This document shows, in pieces, positions 1 to 6,299 of a stretch of 15,173 bases of DNA (the first letter of the stretch is position 1; each line of letters begins with the position of its first letter). The notes beneath the pieces are model-generated. The model did no database searches, was not told the origin of the DNA, and was given only the letters and a program-made list of their open reading frames with translations. The DNA lies in NCBI GenBank assembly GCA_947258895.1, contig CAMYKE010000002.1:1-15173 (forward strand), in the 5' to 3' direction. The DNA is from an uncultured Pseudomonadales bacterium. Its GTDB lineage: Bacteria; Pseudomonadota; Gammaproteobacteria; Pseudomonadales; IMCC2047. A program made the position numbers and the translations under genes.

Positions 1-183
1 CTGGTCCAGCAACTGATTGATGGTTGCCATGACACCCATCGTCATCATCGCCTTGATGACCTCAGCGGCCTTCACTGCCATCTTGTTGGCAAGTTCAGCA
101 ACCGTAATGGTTTCCGGAATATCTACCTCATGAATAACAGGCGTGGTTGAAATAGTAAAGGGCAGCGGACACTCGGCACTCAC
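1..183 (-). CDS. infB: Second infB-like gene, 5' part only (partial at left edge; possible pseudogene)
   Basis: Translation initiation factor IF2 homologue; the reading frame continues beyond base 1. The last ~40 visible residues are a clear IF2N domain (motifs [29 protein letters not shown]). By eye they match the second IF2N domain of the operon infB in this window (residues ~286-325) at about 26 of 40 positions, so this is a diverged paralogue and not a recent copy. Homology fades upstream of about base 150. The frame stays open to a TGA at 283-285 but has no ATG; GTG at 181-183 is the only convenient start and has no good ribosome-binding site. It could be a short IF2 lacking the N-terminal region (like E. 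coli IF2-2), a 5'-truncated pseudogene, or the product of a chimeric assembly. The homology is firm; the start and functionality are not. Confidence 0.6.
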   Translation of the reverse strand, partial: MSAECPLPFTISTTPVIHEVDIPETITVAELANKMAVKAAEVIKAMMTMGVMATINQLLDQ

Positions 184-493
184 AATAAGACCGATTTCCC
201 TTATACATTTAACAATAAACAATAAACAGAATGTAGCCGCTGGCCTTGTTGTGGGTGTCCGACAATCAGAGCCACCAGCCGCTCAACCTGTCATCACACT
301 TGCCCGCAATCTATTCGATGCGCTTCGACTCGGATTGAATCTCGCCAAGCTAATCGAACCTGACACTCTGAGAGCCAACTATAAGTGACTTTCAGGCTCC
401 GGCGAACGTCTACCAATATACTGTTTTGGCAAGCCGAGAAATCAGCGGTCTGCTTAACTCTGGGAAACAACCATCCAATCGGAGGTTTTTATC
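184..493. other. Intergenic region between divergent infB-like fragment and OmpA-family gene
   Basis: No convincing gene. An AT-rich patch at 200-230 contains, on the minus strand, TATAAG (200-205) with a poor CTGTTT about 18 bases upstream, a weak candidate promoter for the infB-like frame. On the plus strand TATACT at 417-422 could be the -10 box for the OmpA-family gene, but I see no good -35. The plus-strand ribosome-binding site GGAGG lies at 481-485, 8 bases before the ATG at 494. The open frame at 143-388 has no recognisable protein features and opens inside the infB-like frame. Confidence 0.4.
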
Positions 494-1951
494 ATGCGTT
501 GCTTGTATAGTTTTGGTTATAAACTGTTTGCATTGCTGCTGATCAGCACGTCTATGCTGGCCGGTGCGCAATCCACTGTTCGCGATACCCTTTTCGAAGA
601 AGCCAACGAAGCGCTGGACGCTGCAATCGCCGCCCGCGCACCGATACTGGCGCCCAAGAGCTACGGCCTGGCCACTGAGCATTACCGGCGTGCAGAGGAG
701 CTATTGGAGGGTGGAAAAGGGCTCGATCGCATCAAATCGGAACTCGCAGAAGCGGTGATTGACCTGAAACAGGCGTTCGAGGTGACCAAGGTAGCCGAGG
801 TGTCGCTAATCAATGCGATTCAGGCGCGGGCCGATGCACTGAGTGCAGATGCTCCCAATTACGCCGCGCAGCGATGGCAGGATGCCGAGGACCAATTTGC
901 CCGAGCCGGTATTCGCCTGGAAGAAGGCAGCCTGAAATCCTCCAAACGCTACGCTGACAAGGCTGAAACTCTCTATCGGAAAGCCGAGCTGGCCGCTATC
1001 AAGGCCAATTATCTGAATGAAACTCAAGCCTTGCTTGAGCGCGCCGAGAAGGCAAAAGCCAAACGCTATGCTCCGAAAACACTTGAAAATGCCCAGCGTT
1101 TGTTTGCTGAAGCGGAGCAAGGCCTGAATGAAGACCGCTATGACACGGACCAACCCCGCAGCCTGGCACAGAGTGCCAAACACGAGGCCCGGCTTGCCAT
1201 CTATCTTGCGGAAACCCTGGCAGTCGTGGACAAAAACAAGACGAGCATGGAGGATGTGTTACTGGACTGGCAGACGCCGCTCAAACAAATAGGCGCAAAC
1301 CTGGACCTGTCGATCCATTTCGACGACGGTTATCAGTCGGCGACGGCCGAGATCACTCAGCGTGTTGATCAGCTCTATGCCGCGGACAGGAGTTTCAGCC
1401 ACGAACTCTCCGAACGCAAGACCTTGATACGGGATCTGGAGCAACAGATTGCAGAACTCGAAGCCCGTCTGGGGGGTGTTTCCCAGGAGCGTTTGGCGCT
1501 GAACATGCAACTCGAGCGCCAGGCCAATATTCGGGCCAGGTTTCGTGAGGTGGAACAACTGTTCGACCGGGAAGACGCTATGGTGCTGCGCAGCGGCAAT
1601 AACGTAATTTTACGACTGGTGGGCCTGACCTTCGACAGCGGCCAGGCAGTGATTAAACCGGAGCGCTTTGCTTTACTCACCAAGGTTCAAAACGCGGTTC
1701 GTATTTTCCCGCAGAGCTCCCTTGTCGTCGAGGGCCACACCGATTCCTTTGGCGGCGATGAAGCGAACCTGGCACTGTCTGAACAACGAGCAGAGGCGAC
1801 ACGGAGCTATCTGCTGGCAAATATGGGCCTGGATCCCAACACCGTGGTCGCGGTGGGATACGGCGAAGCCCGGCCAGTCGCCAACAATGAAATACCGGAG
1901 GGACGCGTCAAGAACCGCCGCATCGACGTCGTAATTAAGCCCATTCTCTAA
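494..1951 (+). CDS. Exported OmpA-C peptidoglycan-binding protein with N-terminal DUF4398-like helical repeats
   Basis: 485-aa envelope protein, probably tethered to peptidoglycan. A signal peptide (residues 1-25, hydrophobic LFALLLISTSMLAG, likely cleavage after AGA) is followed by a long alpha-helical region. Three related units are visible in it (about 48-75, 117-147 and 190-217), each with a Pro-x-x-Tyr/Ala start and an AExxF/L core; the first resembles DUF4398. Residues ~300-350 look coiled-coil. The C-terminal OmpA domain (~370-485) has the expected TFDSG strand, GHTD (Asp417) and LSEQRAEA (Arg432), the Asp and Arg that grip diaminopimelate in this family. The ATG is supported by GGAGG 8 bases upstream. 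The gene probably forms a unit with the coiled-coil gene 62 bases downstream. The family assignment is strong; the cellular role is inferred. Confidence 0.9.
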   Translation: MRCLYSFGYKLFALLLISTSMLAGAQSTVRDTLFEEANEALDAAIAARAPILAPKSYGLATEHYRRAEELLEGGKGLDRIKSELAEAVIDLKQAFEVTKVAEVSLINAIQARADALSADAPNYAAQRWQDAEDQFARAGIRLEEGSLKSSKRYADKAETLYRKAELAAIKANYLNETQALLERAEKAKAKRYAPKTLENAQRLFAEAEQGLNEDRYDTDQPRSLAQSAKHEARLAIYLAETLAVVDKNKTSMEDVLLDWQTPLKQIGANLDLSIHFDDGYQSATAEITQRVDQLYAADRSFSHELSERKTLIRDLEQQIAELEARLGGVSQERLALNMQLERQANIRARFREVEQLFDREDAMVLRSGNNVILRLVGLTFDSGQAVIKPERFALLTKVQNAVRIFPQSSLVVEGHTDSFGGDEANLALSEQRAEATRSYLLANMGLDPNTVVAVGYGEARPVANNEIPEGRVKNRRIDVVIKPIL

Positions 1952-1959
1952 TCCGGATC

Positions 1960-1983
1960 GCCGCGCCGGGGTACCGGCGCGGC
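1960..1983 (+). repeat. Perfect GC-rich hairpin between OmpA-family gene and coiled-coil gene
   Basis: A 10-bp perfect stem (GCCGCGCCGG at 1960-1969 with its complement at 1974-1983) around a GGTA loop, starting 8 bases after the OmpA-family stop codon. No T-run follows, so it is not a standard intrinsic terminator. It may stabilise the upstream mRNA end, cause partial termination or tune the ratio of the two proteins. Confidence 0.7.
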
Positions 1984-2013
1984 CCAATTGCCGGCCTAAT
2001 CGAGGATCCTGTT

Positions 2014-2277
2014 ATGAGCGAAGTGACTACCCCCCTGAATGATGTCGTTGCACGTCTAAAGACCGAGCGCGACGAGCTGCGTGTACAGATGCATCTGGCC
2101 AGAGAGGAATTAAAGGACGAATGGCAAGAAATGGAGCGCAACTGGGCCGAGCTGGAACGCCAGCTTGCCGCGGCCAAGGCTGAGGCGCTGGAGGGCTCTG
2201 CAGATGTGGCGGTGGCCACCCGCTTGCTGGCAGATGAAATTCAGACGCTGTATCGCCGCATCAAAAAGAAATTATAA
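2014..2277 (+). CDS. Small coiled-coil protein, unknown function
   Basis: 87 residues, no signal peptide, no Cys, highly charged. Residues ~8-62 form a near-continuous heptad-like helix rich in Glu, Arg, Leu and Ala (for example ERDELRVQMHLAREELKDEW), and the C-terminus is basic (RRIKKKL). GAGG at 2001-2004 lies 9 bases before the ATG. It follows the OmpA-family gene on the same strand and ends 16 bases from the convergent LysR-type gene. I do not recognise the family. The composition suggests a cytoplasmic oligomer or scaffold; pairing with the helical OmpA-family protein is inferred only from adjacency. Confidence 0.7.
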   Translation: MSEVTTPLNDVVARLKTERDELRVQMHLAREELKDEWQEMERNWAELERQLAAAKAEALEGSADVAVATRLLADEIQTLYRRIKKKL

Positions 2278-2293
2278 CGGCCACCCGCGGGCC

Positions 2294-3166
2294 TTAACCC
2301 GCAGGGAGCAACCTCGGCGCGATTTTTACCTTGTACTCAAACAGATTTATAGCCGTCTCGATGAGATCCAGCTTTTCGCTTCGCAAGGGAAATACCGCGT
2401 TGGCGTGGCGTTCGATGCGCGGCGCATCTACCACCGGATACAACTGTCTTCGCTGCAATTCGTTGGATATCATTCGCGTGGGCAGGTAAGCCGCGCCCCC
2501 AAGCTCCAGCAGGTGCGCCAGCGCCATTTTTGCCTGGGCAACCCGCAACTGCGGCTCGGCCGCGTCGGGATAGAGGCGACGGTGATGCACGGCATGGGAC
2601 AAGCCCCAGTCGACCATGATGTATCCCTCTCCCAGGGCGTCTTTAGCACGAAGGCCCGGCTTTGAACTCACCATCACCAGTTCAATGAGGGCCACCTCCC
2701 GCACCTGCAGCAGCTCCAGTTGCGGGGGATCCAGCATAAATGCGACATCCAGATGACCCTCGAGTATGCGGCGTGTCAGTATGTCCGAAGTATGAATTTC
2801 GGCGATAATTCCCAAGGTCGGCAGGTGTCGCCTGAGACGGTGGAACCAGTCCTGTAATGCCACATCCCAAAGCCGCGGGCTGCCAGCGAGCGTCAATTGT
2901 TGCCGGGCACCTCCCATCGCCACCTCCTGGCGCGCCCTGCGCCAGCCTGCCAGCTGCAGGTCGGCATGACGCACCAGCCGGTGCCCCTCGGGGGTCAGTT
3001 GCAGATCGTGGTATTGCCGCACGAACAGTTTGGCGCCCAGATATCCTTCCAGCAGCTTGATGCGCGCACTGACAGCCGCCTGGGTCAAATTCAGGGCTTC
3101 TCCGGCACGGCCGAAATGGCGTAGTCGGTTAACTTCGAGAAAGGTGCGCAGTAGTTCCAGGTCCAT
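2294..3166 (-). CDS. LysR-type transcriptional regulator, HdfR-like
   Basis: 290-residue DNA-binding regulator. The winged helix-turn-helix is at residues 1-60 (MDLELLRTFLEV, then RHFGRAGEALNLTQAAVSARI, and the LGAKLFVR wing), followed by a linker helix and a LysR substrate-binding domain (~90-290). The N-terminus closely resembles E. coli HdfR, a repressor of flhDC, as I remember it. I chose the ATG at 3164-3166 because it matches the family N-terminus; the longer open frame to 3409 adds 81 residues unlike LysR proteins and would overlap the sigma gene. No clear Shine-Dalgarno is present. It diverges from the ECF sigma gene across an AT-rich palindromic gap, so control of itself and of the sigma gene is likely but inferred. 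Confidence 0.88.
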   Translation of the reverse strand: MDLELLRTFLEVNRLRHFGRAGEALNLTQAAVSARIKLLEGYLGAKLFVRQYHDLQLTPEGHRLVRHADLQLAGWRRARQEVAMGGARQQLTLAGSPRLWDVALQDWFHRLRRHLPTLGIIAEIHTSDILTRRILEGHLDVAFMLDPPQLELLQVREVALIELVMVSSKPGLRAKDALGEGYIMVDWGLSHAVHHRRLYPDAAEPQLRVAQAKMALAHLLELGGAAYLPTRMISNELQRRQLYPVVDAPRIERHANAVFPLRSEKLDLIETAINLFEYKVKIAPRLLPAG

Positions 3167-3176
3167 ACCAATACAA

Positions 3177-3210
3177 TAAATAATTTTATAATATAAGACA
3201 AAATTATTTA
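3177..3210. promoter_or_regulatory. Divergent LysR/ECF control region with perfect 11-bp inverted repeat
   Basis: TAAATAATTTT (3177-3187) is repeated inverted at 3200-3210 with a 12-base spacer. It lies in the 61-base AT-rich gap between the LysR start (3166) and the sigma start (3228). TATAAT on the plus strand (3187-3192) falls at the edge of the left arm, and a minus-strand TTGTCT/TATTGT-like pair overlaps the same bases. LysR-type proteins commonly bind dyads with AT-rich arms in divergent gaps, so this is a candidate operator. The dyad is seen directly; the regulatory role is inferred. Confidence 0.55.
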
Positions 3211-3227
3211 GTTTTATTTGTTGAAAG

Positions 3228-3902
3228 ATGTCTTTTACATTATCCGTCCGATTGGATTTGCCGCTTGGCGGACTGGATGGAACGATGAAATCTGATGTCT
3301 TTGGAATTCCTGCGTTGCGATCAACAGGCACTTCGCACGAGGCAGCGCAGCTTGTCAGCGGTGCCGTCGTGGGCGTTCGGACTGGAACACCCGCACGAAG
3401 TGAACTCATTGCGCAGCACTACGATTGGATCAGGGGGCGCTGCCTGCAGACACTGCGCCATGAGGCCGATGCCAGTGATGCGGCGCAAGAGGTAGTAATG
3501 CGAATGTACAAGGGGCTGCCGGACTTCGATGGTCGGTCCAACATTCGCACCTGGCTGTATACGATTATTCATCGTGAGTGTATAAACCTGATCCGCAAGC
3601 GCCGACGCTCGGCAATGAGCGAAGCCATTAAAGCACAGGTTGAATTCATGGAAACCGAGCGCCTTACGGATGATCAGGATTCGGCCGCAGACAGCGGCGC
3701 CGTGCATGCGACGCTCGGTGTGCTGCCGGCGCAGTGCCGCGAAGTTCTCCAACTGCGATTCTTCGCAGACCTTTCTCTGGAAGAAATGGGAATGGTGCTG
3801 GGCACCAGCTTGAGCGCCACTAAAATGCGGCTGTATCGAGCGCTTGAGCAGTTTGCACAGACGTACCTACAACTCTATCAGGAACCGAAACTTATCGGTT
3901 GA
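3228..3902 (+). CDS. ECF-type sigma-70 family RNA polymerase sigma factor
   Basis: 224 residues as drawn. Sigma region 2 spans ~62-127 (HYDWIRGRCLQTL, DAAQEVVMRMYKGLPDF, then the -10-contacting NIRTWLYTIIHRECINLIRKRRR). An acidic linker follows, then region 4 at ~160-212 (LPAQCREVLQLRFFADLSLEEM, with the helix-turn-helix GTSLSATKMRLYRALEQF). There is no region 1.1 or 3, which fits the ECF class. The ~55 residues before region 2 are unusual; an ATG at 3285 with GGATGGA upstream would remove 19 of them and is a reasonable alternative start. No anti-sigma gene follows, since the next 900 bases are gene-poor; a partner could be elsewhere. Target promoters are unknown. Confidence 0.85.
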   Translation: MSFTLSVRLDLPLGGLDGTMKSDVFGIPALRSTGTSHEAAQLVSGAVVGVRTGTPARSELIAQHYDWIRGRCLQTLRHEADASDAAQEVVMRMYKGLPDFDGRSNIRTWLYTIIHRECINLIRKRRRSAMSEAIKAQVEFMETERLTDDQDSAADSGAVHATLGVLPAQCREVLQLRFFADLSLEEMGMVLGTSLSATKMRLYRALEQFAQTYLQLYQEPKLIG

Positions 3903-4242
3903 CTCCCGGAGTCGACCTGGCAGGGAAAGCAGGGAGCCATTCGCCCAAAGGCGAGCGCGAGCCTGTTATGTGACTCAGCTCGCCGTTATACCGTCTAACT
4001 ATTGCTATCTGCTGTGCCCGGCACCGAAGCTCGCATCGCGTGCCGTAACAGTCTGCGCTCATAACCCGCAGGCCAACCGGCAGGTAGTTGCAGATTTCCC
4101 AGCCGGTCACCCCAGCCGCTGGGGCTCTGTCCGGGGAGAACGCGTTGGCCGCCGCGTTGTAGCGGCCTCTTCGGTATAGGCGTCATATGTGGACCTCTGA
4201 CTAAGCGTTTCGGCGATCGGCCACACCGCGCCTCGCAGAGCA
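3903..4242. other. Gene-poor spacer downstream of the ECF sigma gene
   Basis: I see no convincing gene. Short inverted repeats occur: GACTC/GAGTC right at the sigma stop (3901-3913), CCCCAGC/GCTGGGG at 4110-4124 and GGCCGC/GCGGCC at 4147-4167. None is followed by a proper T-run, so a terminator for the sigma gene is only possible. The overlapping minus-strand open frames here have no recognisable protein character. Confidence 0.4.
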
Positions 4243-4246
4243 TTAG
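4243..4246. repeat. Left target-site duplication of the MITE-like element (TTAG)
   Basis: TTAG directly abuts the left terminal inverted repeat and is repeated in direct orientation immediately after the right one (4453-4456). Four bases can match by chance, but the exact abutment to both 19-bp repeat ends favours a real duplication. Confidence 0.65.
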
Positions 4247-4452
4247 CCGCCATATCTCACCGATTTTTGGAATTATCGCCGAGAGTTTGTGCGTTGTACG
4301 GGATTTTCCGACGAAGGGGATAGCCATCGCTATAGCCGCAGGAGAAAAATTCCGCACAGCGTGCAAGATCCGGCGAGAAACCAAATAGGCAATTCGCACT
4401 GTACTGGCAAGGCTTCTGGGCATTGGATCGCCGAATCGGTGAGATATGGCGG
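4247..4452. mobile_element. 206-bp MITE-like element
   Basis: Perfect 19-bp terminal inverted repeats, CCGCCATATCTCACCGATT at 4247-4265 and its exact reverse complement at 4434-4452. They are flanked on both sides by TTAG (4243-4246 and 4453-4456), which reads as a 4-bp target-site duplication. The element is too short to encode a transposase and no transposase motif is visible in its short open frames. TTAG fits the YTAR target used by IS5-group elements, but the family of the mobilising transposase is a guess. Confidence 0.8.
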
Positions 4453-4614
4453 TTAGCCCGCATCAGTCACCGATACAGCATGAAACCTGAGAATAATCCA
4501 TGAAATCAGGCATTTTCATGAAGCCGGAAATTTACAGTATGCTAAATATGCTTTGGCGCGATCTGCGCACCAACCGGCTCGCCATCTTACGCACCAATTC
4601 ATGACAGATTCGGG

Positions 4615-4755
4615 TCAGGGTTGAGCGAATATCCCGTGTGCCGAACCTTCGTCCCCGATACCAACCTGCACACCCGTGTCTTCGTACATCGAGACGATAG
4701 TCGCGCCGCCGCAAACACGCGTTAAAGTGCGTTCCCCGACCTGCGTGGCCGACAT
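4615..4755 (-). CDS. Possible 46-aa ORF or remnant of a larger gene
   Basis: ATG at 4753-4755 to TGA at 4615-4617, beginning MSATQVGERTLTRVCGG and continuing with ATIVSMYEDTGVQVGIGDEG. The Gly/Val/Asp-rich, beta-like composition and varied codons look more protein-like than the surrounding frames. It has no Shine-Dalgarno, and it lies downstream of the OmpA/DUF4892-like gene on the same strand, separated by inverted repeats. I do not recognise it; it may be a remnant C-terminus of an envelope protein or chance. Confidence 0.3.
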   Translation of the reverse strand: MSATQVGERTLTRVCGGATIVSMYEDTGVQVGIGDEGSAHGIFAQP

Positions 4756-4770
4756 TGAATGGTTTACGGA

Positions 4771-4818
4771 TTAACCAGGCCTTCCGCGAAACTGGTTAAC
4801 TCGAAAAAGTGGCCTGGT
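4771..4818 (-). repeat. Competing inverted repeats just after the OmpA/DUF4892-like gene
   Basis: ACCAGGCC (4774-4781) pairs with GGCCTGGT (4811-4818), and TTAACCAG (4771-4778) pairs perfectly with CTGGTTAA (4792-4799). The two 8-bp stems share one arm and exclude each other. The outer arm begins 2 bases beyond the gene's stop codon. There is no T-run, so a simple terminator is unlikely. Confidence 0.5.
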
Positions 4819-4820
4819 AA

Positions 4821-5732
4821 TCAGCGTGCTACCAGTACGACACGTCGGTTTATTGCTCGACCGCTATCACTGGTGTTTGTCGCCTTGGGCGCCAATGGCC
4901 CGACACCATGCCCTTCCAACTGCTCTCGTGCTACACCATATTCAGAGGCGAGAGACGTCACTACTGCCTTGGCCCTTCGCTCCGAGAGGTCGAGATTGTG
5001 CGCGAAACTGCCCTGCATATCCGTATGGCCAACCACATATACTTTGAGCGCAGGGCGGGCATTCAACATCTTTGATATCTCTACCAGCACCGGGGTAGAA
5101 TTCGCCTTTAAGCTTGCCTTGTCAGTATCAAAATAAATCCCCTCCACGATCACAAACCCGTGCGTATCCAGGCCCTTCCACAATGCCTCTGCGTCAAGGC
5201 TTACCATCCCCACATCCATTTTCTTGACTTCGATAACGTGGATATCCGTAAAAGTTTGACCCACTGCAATCGCTAAATAGGCGGTGTCTTTATCTCGTGA
5301 AAATCGGGAGAGTAAATAGCGGCCCTTGAGATTCGATATCGAATGAATGTCCGAATATTTCTGCAAGGTCGGGCCCGCATACCGGTCGACGCATTCTTTT
5401 TTTTCCTGATTACAGGTGTAAAGGATTTCTGCGCCTGCTCGCTCCACTGCATTCTGGTAATTTCGAAACACCTCAAGTATCGATCGTTCCCCAGGCTTGG
5501 TATAAAATATCTTCGTAACCTTCCCCTCCAGCGATAATCCAGTTGGTTGCTTTCCACTTTCATCCATACCTGTAAAAGCAGAATATTCATCAAACTCCTG
5601 AACCTTCTTGCGCTTGATGGTAGAGCCCTCATAGGGCGCGATTAACGGGTGATCAGTTAGCGGTTCGCGTGCCGAACCCACACCGGTGACGCACATACAT
5701 ATAAGACCTGTGAAAATAATAATTCCTTTCAT
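4821..5732 (-). CDS. Exported OmpA-C family protein with DUF4892-like N-terminal domain
   Basis: 303-aa envelope protein. The signal peptide is residues ~1-21 (MKGIIIFTGLICMCVTGVGSA). Residues ~27-170 resemble DUF4892: an early TDHPLIAPYEGS, then EGKVTKIFYTKPGERS, a FRNYQNAVERAGAEILYTC helix-strand, a nearby second Cys (107 and 114) that could form a disulphide, and a LKGRYLLSRF strand. The OmpA domain is at ~192-303 with FDTDKASLK, GHTD (Asp238) and LSERRAKAV (Arg253), the expected peptidoglycan-binding pair. Start chosen at 5730-5732: AGGAG lies 7 bases upstream and the signal peptide begins there. An in-frame start at 5813 would add 27 hydrophilic residues before it. It is probably transcribed alone. 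The function is inferred as outer-membrane/peptidoglycan linkage. Confidence 0.87.
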   Translation of the reverse strand: MKGIIIFTGLICMCVTGVGSAREPLTDHPLIAPYEGSTIKRKKVQEFDEYSAFTGMDESGKQPTGLSLEGKVTKIFYTKPGERSILEVFRNYQNAVERAGAEILYTCNQEKKECVDRYAGPTLQKYSDIHSISNLKGRYLLSRFSRDKDTAYLAIAVGQTFTDIHVIEVKKMDVGMVSLDAEALWKGLDTHGFVIVEGIYFDTDKASLKANSTPVLVEISKMLNARPALKVYVVGHTDMQGSFAHNLDLSERRAKAVVTSLASEYGVAREQLEGHGVGPLAPKATNTSDSGRAINRRVVLVAR

Positions 5733-6226
5733 TAGTTTCTCCTGTGAATTGGATTGCTGTGCTGTACTGCCAGTTTTTATTCCGCTCTCCTGGGCGTGGC
5801 ACTTTTGTTTCACCTGCTTGCTGAGACCGACTACCCAAAAGCATTTGGTTTGAATTCGCTGACCTTTCCGGCAGCTGGACGGGGCGAATTGAGGACGTAC
5901 CGGCGTTAACAGTATTTGGAATTATTACTGAGATCCCAAAATTCCCCCCACCAGATTCCCGGTTTCATGGTCCGTTTGGTTAAAGGGATTGTAACGAATA
6001 TTTTTTAACCCAAGCAATGCAGAATTATTTTTCTGAAGGTCAGAGCAGTAATTGAAACGCCCGCAGTTCGGTGGACTCCTCCCGGGTTGCAGTCTGTTAC
6101 GTTATCAATTGGCCGATTGTAGTTGCGGTTCCAACTGCTTGATGCAACACAATTCCGCCCGGTTTTCCCGGCACGAGTACCCGGCCTTTCGCGAATACAG
6201 TTACCGACTTGCCTCGTATCACGCAA
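5733..6226. other. Gene-free spacer between OmpA/DUF4892-like gene start and pnp terminator
   Basis: No supported gene on either strand. It must contain the promoter of the OmpA/DUF4892-like gene, but I find no clear -35/-10 pair. A 7-bp inverted repeat GGTTAAA/TTTAACC (5978-5984, 6004-6010) and GGAATT/AATTCC (5918-5923, 5940-5945) are visible, both weak. The short open frames at 6005-6226 and 6052-6270 look random in composition. Confidence 0.4.
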
Positions 6227-6228
6227 AT

Positions 6229-6255
6229 AAAAAAGAGGGCGATGCCCTCTTTTTT
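6229..6255 (-). terminator. Intrinsic terminator of the rimP-pnp operon
   Basis: A GAGGGC/GCCCTC stem with loop GAT, extended by an A-run on one side and a T-run on the other to 12 bp in all. It lies 44 bases beyond the pnp stop. The symmetric A/T flanks let it act in both directions, but only pnp reads into it closely. Confidence 0.9.
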
Positions 6256-6299
6256 ACGTGTTGCTTGTAAGCCGCCGCATATTGCCCGGCAGGTTATCC

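Noticed and set aside
143..388. 81-aa plus-strand open frame near the left edge
   Set aside because: GTG start without a ribosome-binding site, overlaps the infB-like frame on the other strand, and shows no protein family character.
3167..3409. 81-residue N-terminal extension of the LysR-type regulator
   Set aside because: The added sequence is unlike LysR proteins and would cover the divergent promoter gap and the sigma gene start; the ATG at 3164-3166 gives the exact family N-terminus.
5978..6010. GGTTAAA/TTTAACC inverted repeat upstream of pnp terminator
   Set aside because: Only 7 bp with a 19-base AT-rich loop and no associated gene end or start; likely chance.
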